Assembly (NCBI GenBank): GCA_009785045.1
Contig: WQXC01000039.1
Span: 1-13,153 of the forward strand
Reading direction: 5' to 3'
Origin: Treponema sp.
GTDB lineage: Bacteria > Spirochaetota > Spirochaetia > Treponematales > Breznakiellaceae
Length of the DNA: 13,153 bases
Shown here piece after piece: positions 1 to 7,435 of this stretch. The notes below the pieces were generated by a model. That model did not search any database. It was given only the letters and a program-made list of their open reading frames with translations, and had not been told where the DNA came from. A program made the translations under genes and the position numbers. The first letter of the stretch is position 1. Each line of letters opens with the position of its first letter.

Positions 1-681
1 AAATACAGAGCTTCTTTCCGCCCGCTTAACGATGCAATTATTCAAAACCGTATTTTCGGTGTTGTTGGAATGGCTGGCTGTACAAGCACAAAGCAAAAAA
101 CCGATGAATACATCAATGTGTTAACAGAAGAGCTTATTAAGCGCAATATTCTTGTTCTGCAAACCGGATGCGCCGCAATCAGCTCTGCAAAAGCAGGAAG
201 GCTGACCCCGGAGGCTGCGCTAAAAATGGCTGGCTCTGGTTTGCGCGAGGTATGCGAAACTGTAGGCATTCCGCCCATTTTGCATTTGGGCAGTTGTGTT
301 GATAACACGCGTATACTTGAAGCAGCTACAGAAATTCTTAAGGAGGGCGGACTGGGCGAAGACCTTGGAACGCTTCCGGCAGTCGGCGTTGCCGCTGAAT
401 GGATGAGCGAAAAAGCAATATCCATCGGTTGTTACTTTGTGGCTTCCGGCGTTGATATTTTCCTGGGTAACCCGTTCTATACTAGTGGTTCTGATAATGT
501 TCACAACTACCTTCACGGCGGCGTAACCGAAGATTTCGGCGCTTGCTTCCATTATTACGCAGATCCGCTTGTTGCTGCCGACAAAATCGTAGAAATAATC
601 AGTGCGGCAAGAGACGGTCTTGGTATTAACAAAAAAACAGAACGCAAGCTCTTTGATATGAAAGACAGGAGGGCAATGTAA
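1..681 (+). CDS. acsA: Carbon monoxide dehydrogenase catalytic subunit, C-terminal part (5' end outside window)
   Basis: The reading frame is open from base 1, so this is the last 226 residues of a protein that is usually about 630-670 aa. CODH reversibly interconverts CO2 and CO at the Ni-Fe-S C-cluster; in acetogens it passes CO through a tunnel to acetyl-CoA synthase. Visible C-cluster ligands are the Cys in the GMAGC motif (codon 79-81), the Cys in QTGCAA (169-171) and the Cys in HLGSCVD (295-297). The order and context match Cys446, Cys476 and Cys526 of Carboxydothermus CODH-II. The catalytic Lys in MSEKA (412-414) corresponds to Lys563. The B- and D-cluster cysteines and the remaining C-cluster ligands lie upstream of the window. 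The stop TAA (679-681) overlaps the ATG of the next gene by one base, giving translational coupling with acetyl-CoA synthase. That context supports the acetogenic acsA type over a stand-alone cooS. No break is visible in the part seen. Confidence 0.95.
   Translation, partial: KYRASFRPLNDAIIQNRIFGVVGMAGCTSTKQKTDEYINVLTEELIKRNILVLQTGCAAISSAKAGRLTPEAALKMAGSGLREVCETVGIPPILHLGSCVDNTRILEAATEILKEGGLGEDLGTLPAVGVAAEWMSEKAISIGCYFVASGVDIFLGNPFYTSGSDNVHNYLHGGVTEDFGACFHYYADPLVAADKIVEIISAARDGLGINKKTERKLFDMKDRRAM
667..673 (+). promoter_or_regulatory. Ribosome binding site of the acsB-acsD fusion gene
   Basis: AGGAGGG lies inside the last codons of acsA, 7 nt before the ATG at 681. An ATG at 676 belongs to the acsA frame and is followed at once by its stop, so 681 is the start of the fusion gene. 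The strong site together with the TAATG overlap suggests efficient coupled translation of CODH and ACS. Confidence 0.75.
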
Positions 682-3600
682 TGTCAAAACTAATTTGTAC
701 AAACGCAATAGACGGAGCCGCAGCATTTGTTACTCAAGCCCTTGGTATGGTGGACAAAGCGGTAAAAGAAAAAGGATTGGACCATCCTGTAGGTTTTCCG
801 GATACCAATTATTACCTGCCGGTTATTTATTCATTTACCGGCAAACAAATGAAAACTCTTGTAGATCTAAAAACTATTCTGGAAGAAGCAAAAGCTTTAA
901 TACCTGCACGTCCCGCTGAAAATATCTGGCTGCCGTATCTTGGCAGCGCTCTTGATGCAGGTGTCGCAGCGCTTTTTGCCTGCGAAGTTATAGAGGCATG
1001 TAAATATTTAATTGGCCCCAATCCTGTTGATGGAATTTGGCTGGGAGCCGCTAATGACGTTATCATGCGCGAGCGCGGTATCGAGTTTGTTGATGGAACT
1101 GCTCCGGGTTTTGCTGCAATTACAGGCGCCGCGCCGGACAATGCAACAGCGGTAAAAATTGCCAAGGAATTGCAGCAGAAAAACCTGTATGTATTTATGG
1201 GAGGCAGTACGAACGGCGTTCAATTTGCCGATCAATTGGCTGCCGAAGGCGTTCAGCTTGGCTGGGAAACGCGTCTTGTTCCGTTTGGTAAAGATGTATC
1301 ATCATTAATTTATGCTTTAGGTTTTGCAAACCGCGCTGCCATGTCTTTTGGCGGGGTAAAACCGGGAGACTTTGAAGCAAATCTTAAATATAACAAAACA
1401 AGAGTATTTGCCTTTGTTATTGCGTTAGGTGAAGTAACAAATGACAAATACGCAGCGGCAGCGGGAGCAATCAATTACGGTTTCCCGGTTATTTCCGATA
1501 CAAATATACCAGAAATTCTGCCGACAGGCGTATGCACTTACGAGCATGTAGTTGCGAATATCCCTCATGATAAAATAGTTGAGAAAGCGCTTGAAGTGCG
1601 CGGATGTAAAATAAAAATAGTTAACGTACCTATTCCTGTACCTTACGGCCCTGCTTTCGAAGGGGAGCGAATCCGAAAGGAAGACACTCATGTTGAATTT
1701 GGCGGTAACAAAACGATTGCTTTTGAATTTGTTACAAGCGCAGATTATGATGCCATAAGTGACGGAGAAATTAAGGTTATTGGTCCTGACATAGACACTG
1801 TTCAGCCGGGAGGAAAGCTGCCGCTTGGTATTTGGGTGGAAGTTGCAGGCCGGAAAATGCAATCGGACTTTGAGCCGATACTTGAACGGCAGATACATCA
1901 CCTGTTAAACGGCGCCGAAGGAATTTGGCATATGGGTCAGCGCGACATTGTATGGACGCGTGTTTCCAAAGCCGGATTTGCAAAAGGTTTACGCTTAAAA
2001 CATTACGGCGAGATTCTTCATGCAAAATTACTTGCGGATTATCCCGCTATTGTTGATAAAGTGCGCGTAACGCTCGTAACGGATCAAAAAGAAGTAGAAA
2101 AAAGGCTGGAAACTGCGCGGAAGGTATACGATGAGCGTAACCGCCGCCTGGAGGCAATGACAGACGAATCTGTAGAAACTTTTAATTCCTGTCTTCTTTG
2201 CCAAAGCTTTGCGCCTAACCATGTCTGCGTTATCACTCCTGAACGCCTTGGTCTTTGCGGCGCATACAACTGGCTTGACGGAAAGGCTGCTTACGAAATT
2301 GACGAAACCGGTCCTAATCAGCCGCTTAAAAAAGGCGAGTGTCTTGATCCTGTAAAGGGAATCTGGGCAGGCGTAAATGAATATGTTTACGCGAATAGTC
2401 ATAAGTCTATCGAAGCTTTCTGCGCATACTCAATTATGGACAGGCCGATGACAAGCTGCGGCTGCTTCGAAGTTATCTGCGCCTATTTACCGGAATGTAA
2501 CGGTGTAATGGCAGTTAACCGCGAATACCTTGGCGAAACTCCAGTCGGAATGACATTCTCCACTTTGGCAGGTTCTGTCGGCGGCGGTCAGCAGACGCCT
2601 GGGTTCTACGGCTGCGGTAAAGTATTTTTAACAAGCCGCAAGTTTCTTTCTGCGGAAGGCGGCTTTGGAAGACTTGTTTGGATGCCAAAGGAATTAAAAG
2701 ATTTATTAAAAAACGATCTTGAAAAACGTTTTGATGAGCAAAAATTGTCCGGCTTCTTTGACAAAATAGCCGATGAAAGTGTTGCTATTGCTGCAGAAGA
2801 TGTGCGGGCATTCATGGAGAAGGTTAGACATCCTGCTCTGGCAATGGATGATATGGCAGTTCATGCGCAGAGTGCAGAGAAGGAGGCTATTGCCGAAGAC
2901 ATCACGCAAAGGCACGGAACCGCTGACGCGGTAATTATAAGAGCAGAGGAAGAAGCGAGAAGAGCAGAGAGCAAAGCGCAGGTAAGCAGTATTTATATTG
3001 CTGCTATTACGGAGCAGGTGAGGGACAGCGTCACAAAAGAAATTATTACAAGTATAATTGATACGCTGAGCGAAAAATTTCTGGGACAGGCTCCGGTGAA
3101 AAATTTCCAGGCGCCGGTTTCCGGTACACAGTCTTCTGCGCCGAAAATCTCTGCATCAAGCCGGATTTCTGCAATTAAGAGTTTTGATCTTCCCGTGGAA
3201 AGTTCCGGCAGCGCTACATACTCTGTTAAGCTTGGAAACTTAAAATCTGAAGGCGGTACTCGCGGCAAGACATATACAATAGGCGGCGCAAGCTGTATGC
3301 CTTTCCATTTTTGGGAAGGAAAAATGCCGAACAAACCATTGGTTGCCATGGAAGTTTTTGACAGCATAAGCGAAAAGTTTCCGGAAGTGCTGCGAAAAGC
3401 ATACGGAAATGTTTTGGATAAACCTGCAGAAATGGCAAAACTTTGCGTATTGCAGTACGGAGCTGACTTAATCAGCGTAAATCTTGACGGTATATATCCT
3501 GAGCGCGGAAACAGAAGCGCTGCACAAAGCGTAGAGCTTGTTAAATCGATTTTGGCTGCGGTAGATGTTCCGCTTATTATTACCGGTATAAATCATTTTG

Positions 3601-4130
3601 AAAAGAACAACGAGGTAATGAAAGCGATTGCTCAAAGCTGCGAAGGTGAAAATCTGCTCTTTAATTTTGTGGAACAGGATAACTACCGGACAATCGCAGG
3701 AGCAGTTATGGCTTACAAGCATACTGTTGTTGCACAGGCTCCTATTGATGTTAACATAAGCAAGCAGCTCAATATTCTGCTTACCAATATGGGCGTAGCG
3801 CCTGACAAAATTATCATAGACCCAATGACAAGTTCCATCGGTTACGGCATTGAGTATACTTATTCTGTAATGGAGCGAATAAGGCTTACAGGTCTTGGCG
3901 GAGATAATATGCTCTTAAGTCCAATGATTGTTTCGGTTGGTCAGGAATGTGCCAAGGTAAAAGAATTTAAAGCGCCGGAAAGCAGCTTCCCGGATTGGGG
4001 AGATTTAACAAAACGCGCAGCTTATTGGGAAGTTGCAACTGCGGCAACACTGTTATATGCAGGAGCAGATATTTTAATTCTGTATACGCCGGAAGCTGTA
4101 ACAGCAGTAAAGAAAACCATTACGAATTAA
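681..4130 (+). CDS. acsB-acsD: Acetyl-CoA synthase (AcsB) fused to corrinoid iron-sulfur protein small subunit (AcsD)
   Basis: This is one uninterrupted 1149-aa reading frame with two complete enzymes. Residues 1 to about 728 are bacterial AcsB, which condenses CO, a CFeSP-borne methyl group and CoA to acetyl-CoA; the Moorella protein is of nearly the same length. All A-cluster ligands are present. The 4Fe-4S set is C504-x2-C507-x8-C516-x9-C526, and the distal-Ni ligands are C593-G-C595 in the SCGCFE motif. These match Moorella C506/509/518/528/595/597 with a constant offset of 2. The N-terminal CODH-docking domain is retained, unlike archaeal CdhC. The AcsB part ends in the typical HPALAM segment at residue 717. 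A linker of about 115 residues follows (about 729-845). Residues from about 847 to 1149 are AcsD, the CFeSP small subunit, with GGTRGKT (from 858), YGADL, SKQLNILLTNMG and GYGIEYTYSVMERIRL. There is no Met between about residue 725 and the AcsD core, so a separate AcsD start is unlikely. Calling both halves is secure. That the fusion is genuine rather than an assembly error is likely, because the linker is itself long coherent coding sequence. Confidence 0.95.
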   Translation: MSKLICTNAIDGAAAFVTQALGMVDKAVKEKGLDHPVGFPDTNYYLPVIYSFTGKQMKTLVDLKTILEEAKALIPARPAENIWLPYLGSALDAGVAALFACEVIEACKYLIGPNPVDGIWLGAANDVIMRERGIEFVDGTAPGFAAITGAAPDNATAVKIAKELQQKNLYVFMGGSTNGVQFADQLAAEGVQLGWETRLVPFGKDVSSLIYALGFANRAAMSFGGVKPGDFEANLKYNKTRVFAFVIALGEVTNDKYAAAAGAINYGFPVISDTNIPEILPTGVCTYEHVVANIPHDKIVEKALEVRGCKIKIVNVPIPVPYGPAFEGERIRKEDTHVEFGGNKTIAFEFVTSADYDAISDGEIKVIGPDIDTVQPGGKLPLGIWVEVAGRKMQSDFEPILERQIHHLLNGAEGIWHMGQRDIVWTRVSKAGFAKGLRLKHYGEILHAKLLADYPAIVDKVRVTLVTDQKEVEKRLETARKVYDERNRRLEAMTDESVETFNSCLLCQSFAPNHVCVITPERLGLCGAYNWLDGKAAYEIDETGPNQPLKKGECLDPVKGIWAGVNEYVYANSHKSIEAFCAYSIMDRPMTSCGCFEVICAYLPECNGVMAVNREYLGETPVGMTFSTLAGSVGGGQQTPGFYGCGKVFLTSRKFLSAEGGFGRLVWMPKELKDLLKNDLEKRFDEQKLSGFFDKIADESVAIAAEDVRAFMEKVRHPALAMDDMAVHAQSAEKEAIAEDITQRHGTADAVIIRAEEEARRAESKAQVSSIYIAAITEQVRDSVTKEIITSIIDTLSEKFLGQAPVKNFQAPVSGTQSSAPKISASSRISAIKSFDLPVESSGSATYSVKLGNLKSEGGTRGKTYTIGGASCMPFHFWEGKMPNKPLVAMEVFDSISEKFPEVLRKAYGNVLDKPAEMAKLCVLQYGADLISVNLDGIYPERGNRSAAQSVELVKSILAAVDVPLIITGINHFEKNNEVMKAIAQSCEGENLLFNFVEQDNYRTIAGAVMAYKHTVVAQAPIDVNISKQLNILLTNMGVAPDKIIIDPMTSSIGYGIEYTYSVMERIRLTGLGGDNMLLSPMIVSVGQECAKVKEFKAPESSFPDWGDLTKRAAYWEVATAATLLYAGADILILYTPEAVTAVKKTITN
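2865..3212 (+). other. Linker region joining the AcsB and AcsD domains
   Basis: These bases encode about residues 729-844 of the fusion protein. The first part, to about residue 810, is rich in Glu, Ala, Arg and Lys with regularly spaced hydrophobics. It includes an Arg/Glu/Ala run (EEEARRAESKA) and a segment rich in Ile, Val and Thr, and looks like amphipathic helix or coiled coil. The second part, up to the AcsD core, is rich in Ser, Pro, Ala and Gln and looks flexible. I recognise no named domain here. The layout of a helical segment followed by a flexible tether is what one would expect if AcsD had to swing between partners. That functional reading is inference. Confidence 0.6.
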
Positions 4131-4131
4131 T

Positions 4132-4137
4132 GGAGGG
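4132..4137 (+). promoter_or_regulatory. Ribosome binding site of acsC
   Basis: GGAGGG sits in the 14-nt gap between the fusion gene's stop (TAA ending at 4130) and the acsC ATG at 4145, with 7 nt spacing. It fixes the acsC start and supports co-translation from one message. Confidence 0.75.
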
Positions 4138-4144
4138 TAAATAA

Positions 4145-5485
4145 ATGGCACTTAGCGGATTACAAATACAAAAACTCCTTCCCGGAACAAATTGTAAAGA
4201 ATGCGGCTCAAGTACTTGTATGGCTTTTGCAATGAAGCTTGCGGCAAAAAAAGCAATGCTTTCTGAATGTCCGTATGCATCTGATGAAGCAAAACAGGTT
4301 TTAGGTGCGGCAAGTGAGCCGCCGGTTAAGGGTGTTAAGATCGGTTCACAGACCATAAGCGCCCTTGGCGAAGAAACTGTTATGTATCGCCACGAAAAGA
4401 CATTTGTTAACAAACCTGTGATTGCAATTAACATGGACGAAGGCAGCGATCTGTCTATTGCAGAAAAAATTAAAAATTACAGACCAGTGCGCGTTGGCGA
4501 AGAGCTTTTTATCGGCGCAATTGCCGTTACGCAAAAATCGTCAGACAAGCAGGGGTTTGCAGATTTCTGTGCCGCAGTTTATAAAAAGGCAAACCTTCCG
4601 TTGATTATCCGCGCGAATGACATCGCCAGCCTGGACAAAGCTTCCATGGCAGTTTCTGGTTCCAAAAGCGTTTTATGTATGTCTATAATGTCTGCGGAAG
4701 AATCTGTTGAAGAAGCTGCGAAAATAGCCGCCAGGGATAATCAGGTGCTTGCTGTAACTGCGCCGGATGTAGATAGTATTTTTAACATAACAACAAAATT
4801 AAAAGAAGGCGGCTTTAACGATCTGTTAATAGAGTTTAAAACTCATTCGCTCTGCGAAAATTTCCAGACAAACTCAATTGCCAGAAAAGCGGCGCTTAAG
4901 AAAAATATAAAAGCGCTTGGTTATGCGGCATTAAAATTTATTAATACCGGTAATGAAATGGAAGACACAATAGCCGCTGTAACAGAAATTGATAAGTTCG
5001 GCGGAATTGTAGTGCTTCCTGGTTTTGATCCAGCTCAGCTCATAACGCTTTTTACGCTGCGGCAGAATATTTATACCGATCCGCAAAAACCAATACAAGT
5101 AGAACCCAAACTTTATGCTATCGGCGAGCCTGACAGAAAATCTCCGGTATTTGTAACAACAAATTTTTCGCTTACATATTTTATGGTTTCCGGAGAAGTG
5201 GAGAACAGCGGTATTTCTGCCTGGCTTATTATCCCTGAGTGCGAAGGTTTTAGTGTGCTTACAGCATGGGCAGCGGGAAAGTTTTCCGGTGCAAGTATCG
5301 CAAAGTTTATCAAGGAAATTGAGCTGGAAAAACAAGTGGACACACGGGAGATAGTAATCCCCGGCTATGTGGCGCAAATTTCCGGAGAACTTGAAGAAAA
5401 CTTAAGCGGGTTTAAAGTTCTGGTAGGTCCCGGCGAAGCTGCAGACCTGGAAAGCTTTATCAAAAATGTTTTGATTAAAAAGTAA
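4145..5485 (+). CDS. acsC: Corrinoid iron-sulfur protein large subunit (AcsC)
   Basis: The 446-aa product is the full usual length for AcsC. With AcsD it forms CFeSP, which takes the methyl group from methyltetrahydrofolate (via methyltransferase) and delivers it to the A-cluster of acetyl-CoA synthase. The N-terminus carries the diagnostic 4Fe-4S motif C17-x2-C20-x4-C25-x16-C42 (NCKECGSSTC then ECPYA), which electronically serves the cobalamin. A TIM-barrel region follows. The C-terminal part (about residues 325-446) holds the cobalamin-binding domain, with the conserved stretches TNFSLTYFMVSGE and PGYVAQISGELEE. The start is fixed by a GGAGGG ribosome site. The gene follows the AcsB-AcsD fusion by 14 nt and its stop overlaps the next start. 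Its normal partner AcsD has no separate gene in this window and is present only as the C-terminal half of the upstream fusion. AcsC would therefore dock onto the ACS polypeptide itself. Confidence 0.96.
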   Translation: MALSGLQIQKLLPGTNCKECGSSTCMAFAMKLAAKKAMLSECPYASDEAKQVLGAASEPPVKGVKIGSQTISALGEETVMYRHEKTFVNKPVIAINMDEGSDLSIAEKIKNYRPVRVGEELFIGAIAVTQKSSDKQGFADFCAAVYKKANLPLIIRANDIASLDKASMAVSGSKSVLCMSIMSAEESVEEAAKIAARDNQVLAVTAPDVDSIFNITTKLKEGGFNDLLIEFKTHSLCENFQTNSIARKAALKKNIKALGYAALKFINTGNEMEDTIAAVTEIDKFGGIVVLPGFDPAQLITLFTLRQNIYTDPQKPIQVEPKLYAIGEPDRKSPVFVTTNFSLTYFMVSGEVENSGISAWLIIPECEGFSVLTAWAAGKFSGASIAKFIKEIELEKQVDTREIVIPGYVAQISGELEENLSGFKVLVGPGEAADLESFIKNVLIKK

Positions 5486-7326
5486 TGCCAAAGATAACTT
5501 TTTTACCTGATAACATTGCGGTAGAAAAACCGGAATGCTCATCTTTGCTGGAAGCGGCGCGAAATGCGGGTGTGTTTGTTGAAACACCCTGCGGCGGCAA
5601 TGGTACTTGTCAGAAATGTCTGGTTGTAATTAATGGAAAGCAAGTCTTAATTTGCCAGACTGCTGTGCCGGGTGAAGATATAACTGTAGAAGTTAAAAAT
5701 AATGGTCCTTGCCTGACCACTTACAAGTGGTCAGGTGCGATTAACGCGGATTATCACGGATTAAATGAAGAAAGTTTAAATATAATCAGCGGTAATCTGC
5801 GAAAATCCGCGGATAAATTTCTTATTGATAATGATGAAATATTTCTTAAAAGTATTAAAATTACTGTCCCTGCTCCTGCATTACTTGATGGGCTATCGGA
5901 CTCCGACAGATTTAAAAGGGCTTTTTTAAAAATATTCGAACAAAAAGCAGAGTGCAGAGATGTTGCTTTACCACTTAACATTCTTGCAACCCTGCCGGAA
6001 AAACTCCGCGAATCAGATGGCAGTTTAGAAATGTTTTATTACATAGAAAAAAATACAGCAAAAATAATTTCTTCCTCTTTATCCAGTTACTTCGGAATTG
6101 CCATCGACATAGGCACTACAACCGTAGCTCTCTGGCTCGTAGACCTGAAAACTAAAAAAATAATTTCTACCCATAACGCATACAACAGCCAAATAGAATG
6201 CGGCTTGGACGTTATCAGCAGAATTAATTTTGCCAAAAAAAACCTAAACGAACTTAAAACACGAATATTAAAAACAATTAATGAATTAATTCAAGATGCG
6301 TGCAAAGACGCCGGAATAGAACAGCAGCAAATCTTATATGTTTCCATTGCCGGTAATACCGTGATGACACATCTTTTATTAGGCATCGTTCCTGAATACA
6401 TCCGGTTATCTCCGTATACACCTGCTGTTTTCCAGCCGCAGGTTTACACAGCTGCGCAAATAGGTATATTGGCTAATGATAATGCACCTGTTATATTTGC
6501 TCCCGCTGTCGGAAGTTATGTAGGCGGAGATATAACCGCAGGATTGCTTTGCACAGAACTTGCGCAAAATACGGCGCAAGGTATACCTCCCGGTGAACTC
6601 ATTTTATTTATCGATATTGGCACTAACGGAGAAATCGTAATTGGAAACAATGATTTTATTTTTGCATGCGCATGTTCGGCAGGTCCTGCCTTTGAAGGCG
6701 GCGGAATAAAATACGGCGTTCGCGCCAGCAGCGGAGCGATCGAAAAAGTATCAATTAATAAAAACGGCGAACCCGAAATCAGTACAATAGGCGATAAACC
6801 TCCAATCGGAATTTGCGGCTCTGGAATAATTTCTGCAATAGCAGAATTGTTTAGAAAAGGAATAATCGACTCTGCAGGGAAATTTTTACACACAGCAGGT
6901 AATGTAAAAAACAGCGAGTATATACTCTGCGGCGGAATATCAATAAACGAAGCGGACATCGAAAACTTTATTCGCGCAAAAGGCGCAATTTTTTCCGCTT
7001 GCCAGACCATGCTTAACAGTATTGGAATGTCATTTAAAGATGTAAGTAAAGTGTATGTTGCAGGCGGTTTTGGAAGATTCCTGGATTTGGAAGATGCCAG
7101 AACTATTGGTCTATTGCCGCGCCTGCCTGATGAGAATTATACCTTTCTTGGAAACTCATCATGCCTGGGCGCCTATCTTTCATTGGTTAGTGAAGAGTAC
7201 AGGGCAAAACTACATGAAATTGCCAAAAAAATTACCTATGTAGATTTAAGCAATGAGCCAAAATATATGGATCACTACACAGGAGCATTGTTTCTGCCGC
7301 ATACAGACAGAACATTATTTGAATAA
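5485..7326 (+). CDS. Reductive activator of corrinoid iron-sulfur protein (RACE/RamA-like, ASKHA fold with 2Fe-2S domain)
   Basis: This 613-aa protein matches the RACE family (also called AcsV or Orf7; DUF4445), which uses ATP to drive electron transfer and return oxidised Co(II) corrinoid to Co(I) in CFeSP. Residues 1 to about 70 are a plant-type ferredoxin domain with a 2Fe-2S set C36-x5-C42-x2-C45-x11-C57. A variable linker and middle region runs to about residue 200. The ASKHA ATPase part follows, with phosphate-binding motifs AIDIGTTTVALW (D208) and FIDIGTNGEI (D377), the FEGGGIKYGVRA segment, and VAGGFGRFLDL (from about 525) near the C-terminus. The ATG overlaps the acsC stop by one base (TAATG), and I see no good Shine-Dalgarno site, so translation probably depends on re-initiation after acsC. 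Position directly after acsC supports CFeSP as the partner. A 24-nt inverted repeat lies in the linker-coding part. The family call is firm; CFeSP over a different corrinoid protein rests on context. Confidence 0.92.
   Translation: MPKITFLPDNIAVEKPECSSLLEAARNAGVFVETPCGGNGTCQKCLVVINGKQVLICQTAVPGEDITVEVKNNGPCLTTYKWSGAINADYHGLNEESLNIISGNLRKSADKFLIDNDEIFLKSIKITVPAPALLDGLSDSDRFKRAFLKIFEQKAECRDVALPLNILATLPEKLRESDGSLEMFYYIEKNTAKIISSSLSSYFGIAIDIGTTTVALWLVDLKTKKIISTHNAYNSQIECGLDVISRINFAKKNLNELKTRILKTINELIQDACKDAGIEQQQILYVSIAGNTVMTHLLLGIVPEYIRLSPYTPAVFQPQVYTAAQIGILANDNAPVIFAPAVGSYVGGDITAGLLCTELAQNTAQGIPPGELILFIDIGTNGEIVIGNNDFIFACACSAGPAFEGGGIKYGVRASSGAIEKVSINKNGEPEISTIGDKPPIGICGSGIISAIAELFRKGIIDSAGKFLHTAGNVKNSEYILCGGISINEADIENFIRAKGAIFSACQTMLNSIGMSFKDVSKVYVAGGFGRFLDLEDARTIGLLPRLPDENYTFLGNSSCLGAYLSLVSEEYRAKLHEIAKKITYVDLSNEPKYMDHYTGALFLPHTDRTLFE
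5712..5735 (+). repeat. Perfect inverted repeat (hairpin) inside the activator gene
   Basis: The half-sites CCTGACCACT and AGTGGTCAGG are exact reverse complements separated by TACA, giving a 10-bp stem with a 4-nt loop in the mRNA. G-U pairs could extend it by two at the base. It encodes residues 76-84 of the activator, just after the 2Fe-2S domain. No T-run follows, so it is not a classical terminator. It could slow ribosomes between domains, stabilise or mark the message for cleavage, or be a small inserted palindrome. Confidence 0.75.
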
Positions 7327-7435
7327 TTAGTGAAAATTCCATTTATTGTTAATATTAGCACTATTAAAGCTTGACTTTTGTATAAACTTATGACAAAATC
7401 CTCAAATAAGTAAAGAAGACGAGGAAAATAGATTT
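7327..7435 (+). other. Intergenic region between the acs operon and the signalling operon
   Basis: This 109-nt AT-rich gap is the only clear intergenic space in the window. I see no convincing rho-independent terminator for the upstream operon: a TAGTG/CACTA pairing is only 5 bp with a long loop and no T-run. The right half holds a plausible promoter and the ribosome site of the next gene. Confidence 0.6.
7371..7399 (+). promoter_or_regulatory. Putative sigma-70-type promoter of the cheY-like gene
   Basis: TTGACT (7371-7376; five of six consensus bases) is followed after 17 nt by CAAAAT (7394-7399; four of six). The spacing is ideal, and the pair lies 37 nt upstream of the ATG at 7436. GAGGA at 7421-7425 is the ribosome site. 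I see no motif resembling the flagellar/chemotaxis sigma-28 promoter (TAAA, spacer, GCCGATAA). The -10 element is weak, so the assignment is tentative. Confidence 0.45.

Noticed and set aside
220..726. 168-aa open frame on the - strand over the acsA end
   Set aside because: It is antisense to conserved CODH sequence with catalytic residues, has no recognisable protein features, and is one of many shadow frames of this kind (others at 1425-1901, 2028-2402, 2993-3367, 4931-5377 and 6516-7010).
3060..3215. Internal start for a separate AcsD protein (for example the GTG codon in the APVKNF region)
   Set aside because: There is no ATG in the linker, no convincing ribosome site before any GTG or TTG, and the frame is continuous with AcsB.
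6559..6580. Hairpin CTTGCGC / GCGCAAG with an 8-nt loop inside the activator gene
   Set aside because: A 7-bp stem in a gene of this length is within what chance gives, and it is not near a start, stop or domain boundary.
7327..7365. Possible terminator after the activator gene (TAGTG pairing with CACTA)
   Set aside because: The stem is only 5 bp, the loop about 26 nt, and no T-run follows.
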